A stretch of 64,000 bases of DNA from Methylobacterium mesophilicum SR1.6/6 (lineage in GTDB: Bacteria; Pseudomonadota; Alphaproteobacteria; Rhizobiales; Beijerinckiaceae), in contig NZ_CP043538.1 of NCBI RefSeq assembly GCF_000364445.2, positions 5,661,447 through 5,725,446 of the forward strand. The letters run 5' to 3'. Position numbers and translations under genes: made by a program. The notes under the pieces were generated by a model. The model did not search any database. It saw nothing but the letters and a program-made list of their open reading frames with translations, and had not been told where the DNA came from. Positions 57,940 to 64,000 of the stretch are shown here, one piece after another (within the stretch, counting starts at the first letter, position 1; each line of letters starts with the position of its first letter).

Positions 57940-58328
57940 TCATCATCGTCGTCATTTACCTCGATCAGGTCGGTGGTATCTTCGTCGTCCTCATCGACCA
58001 CGAGCGTGTCATCCTCGACCCGGTCGCCATCGTCATCGACATCCAGAGCGTCATCGCTGTCCGTGTCGGTATCCGTGTCCTTATCGGCTTCCTCAGCCTC
58101 GACCTCATCCAAGGACACGAGTTCCGGGCCGTCCGTGTCCTCTTCGTCTTCGGTCGGTGCCTCTTTGCGCGCTACCACAGGCGCGGCTCCCCTGGCGAAG
58201 GACGTTGTCACCGAGGTTGGGACGACCTCTCCCGAATAAGGCGAGATGACGGGGTTCTTGTTGAGGTCATAGAACTTCTTGCCTGTCGTCGGGCAAAGTC
58301 GTTTCGTGCCGAGATCCGGACGTGCCAC
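57933..58328 (-). CDS. FYDLN acid-domain protein (TIGR02300 family)
   Basis: This 131-residue protein begins MARPDLGTKRLCPTTGKKFYDL with the FYDLN motif (about residues 19-23) and a metal-binding-like pattern CPTTGKKFY. The C-terminal half (from about residue 60) is extremely acidic, with Asp-rich runs such as DTDTDTDSDDA and EDDEDTTD. This is the known architecture of the family found in alphaproteobacteria, whose function is unknown. The Asp-rich tail makes the DNA read as repeated GAC/GAT and explains a spurious Ser-rich frame on the other strand. Confidence 0.92.
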   Translation of the reverse strand: MARPDLGTKRLCPTTGKKFYDLNKNPVISPYSGEVVPTSVTTSFARGAAPVVARKEAPTEDEEDTDGPELVSLDEVEAEEADKDTDTDTDSDDALDVDDDGDRVEDDTLVVDEDDEDTTDLIEVNDDDDDQ

Positions 58329-59045
58329 TGCAATTCTCCAGGGGGGCGTTCAGCGCCGGACGGCCAGCGCACCTCCCGCTACATCTATCACAGTCGGTCG
58401 TGGTCCGCCCGGCCGCACGTATGGCTGGTTCGCATCGCGGCGGCCAGGCTCGACGGCGCTCGTCACGTCGTTGAATCCCCGATGTCCGCTTGTATCAACC
58501 CGGACCAAATACCGGGGACGGGTCGAGTTGCGCGCGAAGCGGCAACCGGATGTGGCTGATTGTGTTGACAAACTCGGAAGCTGGCCGAAGCAGCGCCGCG
58601 AGGAGCACCGACCGGCGAAAGTCCTGGTCTGGGCGTGAACAGAACGCGCCTCGTGCGTAGGATTGCCGCGGCGCGAGAGACCGATTTTCTCCCGGGCCCA
58701 TCTGGGATGACGCCTGAGGCGCTGCCACCGAGTTTTTCAAGGAAATCGGCCGACAGCAGCCGGTTCGCTTCGAGCCGTCAGCGTCGTGTAGCGGCCTTGA
58801 ACGCAAGTGCGGTGGTGGCCCGCCAATCCGCCCCGCAAGTCGCTGTCCACGCGCTCGGGGACCGTTCGAGATTCCAGCTCGACCGCCTTCCGGCGCGCCT
58901 CGGGACCGAGGCGCGAATGCGGCAGACGAGCCATCCCCGATCCGTCCTGAACGTCGGTCCGCCCGACCGCGACGAGACGGCGGGCGTTTTTCGACGTTCT
59001 CGATCACTAGCCCGGCGGGGTGTCTGAGCGATCACGCAAGTCGTC
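58329..59045. other. 0.7-kb region with no supported gene
   Basis: Open frames on both strands (for example 58635-59027 plus and 58495-59007 minus) lack ribosome-binding sites and motifs and overlap each other fully. I see no RNA gene or repeat. It separates the FYDLN gene from the D-amino-acid catabolic genes. Confidence 0.45.
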
Positions 59046-60305
59046 TCACGCGGCGTAGCGGTCGAGCGCCAGATCGTCGCTCGCGATCTCGGGAGCCCGG
59101 CCGGACACGATGTCGGCGAGCAGGCGGCCGGAGCCGCAGGCCATGGTCCAGCCGAGCGTGCCGTGACCGGTGTTGGTGAACAGGTTGCCGACCCGCGTGC
59201 CCCCGACGATCGGCGTGCCGTCCGGCGTCATCGGCCTCAGGCCGGTCCAGAACGAGGCCCGCTCGAGGTCGCCGCCCGCCGGGAACAGGTCCTGCACCGA
59301 GCGCGCCAGGGTCTCGCGCCGCGGCAGGCGCAGGGCGCTGCTGAAGCCCGCGAGCTCGGCGGTGCCGCCGACGCGGATCCGGTCGCCGAGCCGGGTGATC
59401 GCGACCTTGAAGGTCTCGTCCATCACCGTCGAGACCGGCGCGGCCGCCGCGTCGGTGATCGGCACCGTCAGCGAGTAACCCTTCACCGGGTAGACCGGCA
59501 GCGCGATCCCGAGGGGACGCAGCACCGCCGGCGTGTAGCTGCCCAGCGCCGCCACATAGGCATCCGCCCGCAGAAGGTCGCCGTCGGTGGTCTCGACCGC
59601 CGTCACCCGGTCGCCGGCGTGATGCAGGCGCGCGATCGCCGTGCGGTAGCGGAAGGTCACGCCGAGACCGTCGCAGATCGCGGCGAGGCGCTGGGTGAAC
59701 AGGTGGGCGTCGCCGGTCTCGTCGCCCGGCAGCCGCAGGCCGCCGACGAAGACGTCGCGCACGGCGGCGAGCGCCGGCTCGGCACTGACGCAGCCGGCCG
59801 GGTCCAGCACCGTGTAGGGCACGCCGTAGGCGTCGAGGACGCGGGTGTCGTCGCCGACATGGTCGAGCTGCTTGTGCGTCCGGAAGAGCTGCAGCGTGCC
59901 CTTCTCCCGGTGGTCGTAGGCGATGCCGGTCTCGGTGCGCAGGTCGCGTAGCGCGTCGCGGCTGTACTCGGCGAGCCGGACCATGCGGCCCTTGTTCCGC
60001 TGGTAGGCCTCTTCGGTGCAGTTGGCGAGCATGCGCGTGAGCCACGCGTAGAGGCGGGGCTCGAGCCGTGGCCACAGCACCAGGGGCCGGTGCCGCATCA
60101 TCAGCCACTTGAGCGCCTTCACGGGGATTCCCGGCGCCGCCCAGGGGGCCGCGTAGCCGGGCGAGACCTGCCCGGCATTGGCGAAGCTGGTCTCCAGGCC
60201 GGAGCCCGGCTGGCGCTCCAGCACGGTGACCTGATGGCCGGCTCGGGCGAGATAGTAGGCCGAGGTGACGCCGACGACGCCGCCGCCGAGGATGAGCACG
60301 TGCAT
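59046..60305 (-). CDS. dadA: D-amino-acid dehydrogenase (small subunit type)
   Basis: This 419-residue FAD-dependent D-amino-acid dehydrogenase is membrane-associated and oxidises D-alanine to pyruvate and ammonia, passing electrons to the respiratory chain. Features are the FAD fingerprint [26 protein letters not shown], partly quoted here as [18 protein letters not shown], then [77 protein letters not shown] near the C-terminus. It lies 8 bases downstream of the alanine racemase gene. This arrangement is a dad-type L-alanine catabolic operon. Confidence 0.95.
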   Translation of the reverse strand: MHVLILGGGVVGVTSAYYLARAGHQVTVLERQPGSGLETSFANAGQVSPGYAAPWAAPGIPVKALKWLMMRHRPLVLWPRLEPRLYAWLTRMLANCTEEAYQRNKGRMVRLAEYSRDALRDLRTETGIAYDHREKGTLQLFRTHKQLDHVGDDTRVLDAYGVPYTVLDPAGCVSAEPALAAVRDVFVGGLRLPGDETGDAHLFTQRLAAICDGLGVTFRYRTAIARLHHAGDRVTAVETTDGDLLRADAYVAALGSYTPAVLRPLGIALPVYPVKGYSLTVPITDAAAAPVSTVMDETFKVAITRLGDRIRVGGTAELAGFSSALRLPRRETLARSVQDLFPAGGDLERASFWTGLRPMTPDGTPIVGGTRVGNLFTNTGHGTLGWTMACGSGRLLADIVSGRAPEIASDDLALDRYAA

Positions 60306-60313
60306 GGCGGGCC

Positions 60314-61447
60314 TCAGGCTCCGAGATAGAGGCGGTGGAAACGGTGGCCGAGGTTGGTCAGGACCTCGTAGCCGATCGTGCCGGCCGCGGCGGCGACGGC
60401 GTCGACGTCGCGCTCCGGCCCGACGATGTCGACGAGCGCCCCCGGCCCGAGCGTGCCCGGCGCCACGTCGGTGACGTCGAGGACGAGGCTGTCCATCGAG
60501 ACACGCCCGACCACCGGCAGCCGGGCGCCGCCGAACCACGCCGCGCCGCCCGCCGTGCTGCGGAAGAGCCCGTCCGCGTAGCCGATCGCGACCGTGGCGA
60601 GTCGGCTGTCCCGGGCGACCGTGGCCGCGTGCCCGTAGCCGACCGGCGTCCCCGCCGGGACGTTGCGCGTCTGCATGACCCGGGCCCGCAGGCCGATCAC
60701 CGGGCGCATCGGGTTCGGCCCACCCTCCTGCGGGGCGATCCCGTAGAGGGCGGCGCCGGGGCGCACCATGTCGAAATGGAAGTCCGGACCGAGGAAGATC
60801 CCCGACGAGGCCGCGAGGCTCGCCGGCACCGCGGGCAGGCGCCGGCGGACGGCCCGGAAGACGGACAGCTGCGCCGCGTTGACCGGGCTGCCCGGCTCGC
60901 CCGCGCAGGCGAGGTGGCTCATCACCAGCCGCAGGTCGAGCCCCGCGAGGGCGTCCGGCCGGTCGAGGAGCGCGCCGGCCTCCTCCGGCGCGAAGCCGAA
61001 GCGGGCCATGCCGGTGTCGACCTGGAGGATCGCGGGCAGGCACCGCGCCCGCCGCCGGGCCAGGCCCTGCCAGCCGTCGAACTGGGACCGGTCGTTGAGG
61101 ACGGGCACGAGGTCGTGATCCGCGCAGGTCGCCTCGCCGCCCGGGGCGGTGCCGTTGAGCACGGCGATCACCGCGCCCGGTCCGAGGATGGAGCGCAGGG
61201 CCACGCCCTCGCCGACCTGGGCGACGAAGAAGTGCCGGCAGCCCGCGGCGGCCAGGACCGGCGCGACCCGGTCGGCGCCGAGCCCGTAGGCGTCCGCCTT
61301 GACGACGGCCGCGCAGGTCGCCGACCCGGCCCGCGCGGCGAGGCGGCGGTAATTCTCCGCGATGGCCGCGAGATCGATCGTGAGGAGTGCGGAGGCCGTC
61401 CCGGCTGGGCCCGCATCAGGCCGAAGCGCGCGATCGATCATGCTCAT
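60314..61447 (-). CDS. alr: Alanine racemase (catabolic type)
   Basis: This PLP-dependent alanine racemase of 377 residues (start 61447; an ATG at 61441 is possible) converts L-alanine to D-alanine. The PLP lysine is K50 in [15 protein letters not shown]. Other motifs are [11 protein letters not shown], the MSHLACAG segment, the tyrosine base region [10 protein letters not shown] and [14 protein letters not shown]. The gene precedes dadA and shares the regulatory gap with a divergent Lrp/AsnC regulator, as in the dadX arrangement. Confidence 0.94.
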   Translation of the reverse strand: MSMIDRALRPDAGPAGTASALLTIDLAAIAENYRRLAARAGSATCAAVVKADAYGLGADRVAPVLAAAGCRHFFVAQVGEGVALRSILGPGAVIAVLNGTAPGGEATCADHDLVPVLNDRSQFDGWQGLARRRARCLPAILQVDTGMARFGFAPEEAGALLDRPDALAGLDLRLVMSHLACAGEPGSPVNAAQLSVFRAVRRRLPAVPASLAASSGIFLGPDFHFDMVRPGAALYGIAPQEGGPNPMRPVIGLRARVMQTRNVPAGTPVGYGHAATVARDSRLATVAIGYADGLFRSTAGGAAWFGGARLPVVGRVSMDSLVLDVTDVAPGTLGPGALVDIVGPERDVDAVAAAAGTIGYEVLTNLGHRFHRLYLGA

Positions 61448-61596
61448 GGCGGCCCTCGGGACAGCGCGCGGATGCGATGTCCGAAGGCTACACGAAGGAT
61501 CGTCGAACGGGCGTGCGTGCTGTCGAAGACATTTGCTATCTGGGACCCCGAGTGCAAGTTTCTTCGGCCAATTCGAATATCCTGCGAGAGCCGGGC

Positions 61597-62043
61597 GTGG
61601 ACGAAACCGACCGCCGCATCATCCAGGTCCTGCGCGGTGACGGGCGGATCAGCAACGCGGATCTCGCCGCCGCCGTCAGCCTGTCCGCCTCGGCCTGTCA
61701 TCGGCGCGTGCGCGCGCTGGAGACGTCCGGGATCATCCGCGGCTACACGGCCCTCGTGGGCGCCGCCGACGCGCCTGGCCTCGTCGTGCTCACGCAGTTC
61801 ACCCTGGACCGCCAGACCGAGGACTACCTCAACCGCTTCGAGGCGGCCGTCCGGCGCTGTCCGGAAGTCCAGGACTGCTATCTCATGACCGGATCGGCCG
61901 ATTACCTCGTCAAGCTCAGGGTCATCGACGCCGCCGATTACGAACGTCTGCACAAGGACGTGCTGTCGCGCCTGCCCGGCGTCGCCCGGCTCCAGTCGAG
62001 CTTCGCCATCCGGACCGTCGTGGCAGCGGGCCGGCCGTTCTGA
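61597..62043 (+). CDS. Lrp/AsnC-family regulator of the dad genes
   Basis: This 148-residue Lrp/AsnC regulator is read from the GTG at 61597 (MDETDRRIIQVL, the family start). The helix-turn-helix is at about residues 18-45 (ISNADLAAAVSLSASACHRRVRALE) and the RAM ligand domain begins near 65 (LVVLTQFTLDRQ) and ends with LQSSFAIRTVV. GAGAG lies six bases upstream. The frame stays open further upstream, but that part overlaps the racemase start region and has no family match. It is divergent from the alr-dadA operon and is likely its alanine-responsive regulator, by position. Confidence 0.9.
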   Translation: MDETDRRIIQVLRGDGRISNADLAAAVSLSASACHRRVRALETSGIIRGYTALVGAADAPGLVVLTQFTLDRQTEDYLNRFEAAVRRCPEVQDCYLMTGSADYLVKLRVIDAADYERLHKDVLSRLPGVARLQSSFAIRTVVAAGRPF

Positions 62044-62184
62044 CCGCCGGAGGCCGCCCCGGAGCCGCCCGGTCCCGCGGTCGCGGCGGCTCGGACGGAT
62101 CGCGATCAGCGGACTTTTCGCGCGCCGCCCGGCCGGCGGTGGCCTGTTGATGCCGCGCCGCGCCGCAGGCACGGTGCAGCCGTT

Positions 62185-63096
62185 ATGAACGACCGCGCCC
62201 TCCGCTATTTTCTCGCCGTCGTGCGCGCGGGCTCGGTCCGGGCGGCCGCCGAGATCCTGAACGTCGCCGCCTCGGCGGTGAGCCGGCAGATCATCGAGCT
62301 GGAGGCGCAGACCGGCGAGACCCTGCTCGAGCGCCTGCCCCGGGGCGTGGTCCCCACCGAGGCCGGCCGGCTGGTCGCCGCGCACGCGCAGCGGCAGGCC
62401 GACGAGGCGGCGCTGCTGGAGGACCAGCTCAAGCGCCTGCGCGGCGTGCAGCGCGGCACGATCAGCCTGCGCTGCGGCGCCGGCTTCCTGATCGACCTCC
62501 TCGACAACGCCCTTGCGGGCTTCGCCAAGGAGCATCCGGGCATCGCCTATCAGGTCGAGATCGGCACCACCGACGGGATCCTCGCAGCGATCGCCCGCGG
62601 GGACGCGGATATCGGCCTCATCTACAACCCGCCCGCGCACCCGGATGTCCGCGGAATCGTCTCCGCCCGGCAGCCGCTGCTCGCCGTCCTGCCGAAGGGG
62701 CACGCCCTCGCCTACGAAGCGTCGCCGGTCCCGCTGCGCAGCTTCGCCACCGAGCCTACCGCCCTCCTCCCACCCGACCACGGCGTGCGCCAACTGATCG
62801 GCCGCGTCGAGGCCGACGGCGGCTTCCGGCTGGTGCCGCGGCTGGAGACGGCGTCCTTCGAGTTGCACCGCCGCTTCGTGATGGCCGCCATGGGCGTGGC
62901 GTTCCTGCCCCGCTTCGTGGTGGCGGCCGAACTGCGCGACGGCCTCCTCGCGGCGGTGCCGCTGCGCGACGCGATCCTGTCAGAGGCGAGCGCCCACCTC
63001 GTCATCCGCGCGGGGCGGCGCCTGCCTGAGGGGGCGGCGCGGTTGCTTGGCTGGCTGGCCGACCACATGGTGGCGTTCCGCCCGCCCCCGGCCTGA
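62185..63096 (+). CDS. LysR-family regulator (near window end)
   Basis: This 303-residue LysR-type regulator has the N-terminal helix-turn-helix at about residues 15-42 (SVRAAAEILNVAASAVSRQIIELE) and a C-terminal effector domain (about 90-300, LIDLLDNALAGFAKEHPGIAYQVEIGTTDG partially). It is followed 101 bases later by the dehydrogenase gene in the same direction. It probably controls that gene and whatever follows outside the window. Confidence 0.9.
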   Translation: MNDRALRYFLAVVRAGSVRAAAEILNVAASAVSRQIIELEAQTGETLLERLPRGVVPTEAGRLVAAHAQRQADEAALLEDQLKRLRGVQRGTISLRCGAGFLIDLLDNALAGFAKEHPGIAYQVEIGTTDGILAAIARGDADIGLIYNPPAHPDVRGIVSARQPLLAVLPKGHALAYEASPVPLRSFATEPTALLPPDHGVRQLIGRVEADGGFRLVPRLETASFELHRRFVMAAMGVAFLPRFVVAAELRDGLLAAVPLRDAILSEASAHLVIRAGRRLPEGAARLLGWLADHMVAFRPPPA

Positions 63097-63197
63097 CGCG
63101 AGCGTGCGGAATCTCCGCACGGATCGTGCAGAAATCGGCTGTTGTCGCAACACTCAGTTGCCGGAACTATCGTGCCGCTTCGTGAGGACGGATCGGC

Positions 63198-64000
63198 ATG
63201 ACCATCGCAACGGTAGGAGTCGTCGGGCTCGGCAACATGGGTCTCGGCATGGCCGCGACCCTGGCTCGCAAGGGCTTCGCTGTCCTGGGCTACGACCTCA
63301 GTCCGGCCCGGCGCCCCGCCGCCGAGGCGGCCAGCGTGACGACCGTCGACGCCCTCAACGACCTGCTCGGCCGGGCCGACGCCCTGGTGTTCTCGCTGCC
63401 GCTGGCGCGGGACGTGGAGGCGGTGGTCACCGCGGAGGGCGGCCTCCTCTCCCGGACCGACCGGAAGGTCGTGGTGATCGACACATCGACCTCGGATCCC
63501 GGCACGACCCGGCGCCTTGCCGAGCGCCTCGCCGCGGCCGGTCACGCGCTCCTCGACGCTCCCGTCAGCGGCGGCCCGTCCGGCGCCGCCGCGGGCACCC
63601 TGACCATGATGATCGGCGGCGCCGAGGCGGATTACGAGCTGGCCCGTCCGGTCCTGGAGGCCATGTCGGCCCGCGCGCCGCATGTCGGGCCATCGGGCGC
63701 CGGCAACATCGTCAAGCTCGTCAACAACCTGCTGGTTGCGGCCCATCTCGTGACCACCGGCGAGGCCCTGCGCCTGTCCGAGGCGGCGGGCCTCTCGGCC
63801 GAGGAGGCCGTCAAGGTCGTGAACACCGCGACCGGCCGCAGCGCGATCAGCGAGGTCATGGTCCCGCGCTGGGTCCAGTCCGGCACCTTCGACAGCGGCT
63901 TCTCGGCCGGCCTGATGCGCAAGGACGTGCGCCTCGCCCTCGAACTCGCCGCCGAATGCGGGATCGACCTGCCGCTCTCCGCCGAGGTGAAGCGGATCTG
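63198..64000 (+). CDS. 3-hydroxyisobutyrate dehydrogenase-family protein, truncated by window end
   Basis: About 267 residues are present before the window ends; family members are usually about 290-300 residues. The NAD fingerprint VGLGNMGLGMAATLARKG starts near residue 9, the DAPVSGGPSGAAAGTLTMMIGG substrate motif lies near 116-138, and GAGNIVKLVNNLLVA carries the catalytic lysine near 175. Relatives are tartronate-semialdehyde reductase, 3-hydroxyisobutyrate dehydrogenase and L-threonate dehydrogenase (LtnD). The adjacent LysR gene and sugar-acid genes nearby favour a sugar-acid role, which is tentative. Confidence 0.88.
   Translation, partial: MTIATVGVVGLGNMGLGMAATLARKGFAVLGYDLSPARRPAAEAASVTTVDALNDLLGRADALVFSLPLARDVEAVVTAEGGLLSRTDRKVVVIDTSTSDPGTTRRLAERLAAAGHALLDAPVSGGPSGAAAGTLTMMIGGAEADYELARPVLEAMSARAPHVGPSGAGNIVKLVNNLLVAAHLVTTGEALRLSEAAGLSAEEAVKVVNTATGRSAISEVMVPRWVQSGTFDSGFSAGLMRKDVRLALELAAECGIDLPLSAEVKRI

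Overview
The window is high-GC bacterial chromosome. Its gene families point to an alphaproteobacterium, most plausibly Methylobacterium or a close relative. The pointers are a FYDLN-acid-domain protein, an HWE-type histidine kinase paired with a stand-alone receiver, TRAP transporters with CoA-based acid catabolism, and the base composition. The genus is an inference; no rRNA or other marker gene is present.

Region 1 (1-27.4 kb) is a large acid-catabolism island. It opens with a haloacid dehalogenase-like enzyme and a Tat-type epoxide-hydrolase-like protein. A long, tightly packed plus-strand operon follows: IclR regulator, two tandem TRAP binding proteins, class III CoA-transferase, acyl-CoA dehydrogenase, TRAP small and large permeases, second CoA-transferase, a pair of acyl-CoA dehydrogenases, enoyl-CoA hydratase, MaoC hydratase and CitE-like lyase. 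Together these could import an organic acid, activate it by CoA transfer, dehydrogenate, hydrate and cleave it. A methyl-branched C5 dicarboxylate such as itaconate, mesaconate or methylsuccinate fits, but the substrate is not proven. A second set (SDR, acyl-CoA ligase, acyl-CoA dehydrogenase, IclR, MFS, enoyl-CoA hydratase, MaoC, CoA-transferase, thiolase, MFS, nitroreductase) appears to be controlled by the second IclR protein. Two matching 7-7-7 bp dyads lie at its two divergent promoters.

Region 2 (27.9-43.7 kb) is the most unusual part. A type I secretion ABC transporter, a membrane-fusion protein and a Sel1-repeat protein run leftward. Divergently, an 850-residue leaderless collagen-like protein has about 174 Gly-X-Thr triplets, a 12-His tract and an Asn-Gly repeat, and ends in a strong terminator. 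Further on lie a 663-residue glycosyltransferase whose C-terminal domain resembles the first GT domain of animal collagen galactosyltransferase (COLGALT), a Tat-exported HEXXH metalloprotease, a separate GT25 protein resembling the second COLGALT domain, an SGNH hydrolase-like protein and a DUF1919 protein. I propose a secreted, Thr-glycosylated bacterial collagen system. The distal part is visibly AT-richer than its surroundings, suggesting acquisition.

Region 3 (44.4-51.0 kb) is a complete D-glucarate operon: LysR regulator, 5-dehydro-4-deoxyglucarate dehydratase, glucarate MFS transporter, glucarate dehydratase and 2-oxoglutarate-semialdehyde dehydrogenase. It leads to 2-oxoglutarate.

Region 4 (51.4-64 kb) is mixed: an FAD aromatic hydroxylase and a 2-hydroxychromene-2-carboxylate isomerase-like protein, an HWE kinase with a receiver protein, the FYDLN protein, an alanine racemase/D-amino-acid dehydrogenase pair with a divergent Lrp/AsnC regulator, and a LysR regulator followed by a 3-hydroxyisobutyrate-dehydrogenase-family gene cut by the window end. 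Several 0.3-1.2 kb stretches hold no convincing gene. I found no rRNA, intact tRNA, CRISPR array or intact insertion sequence.
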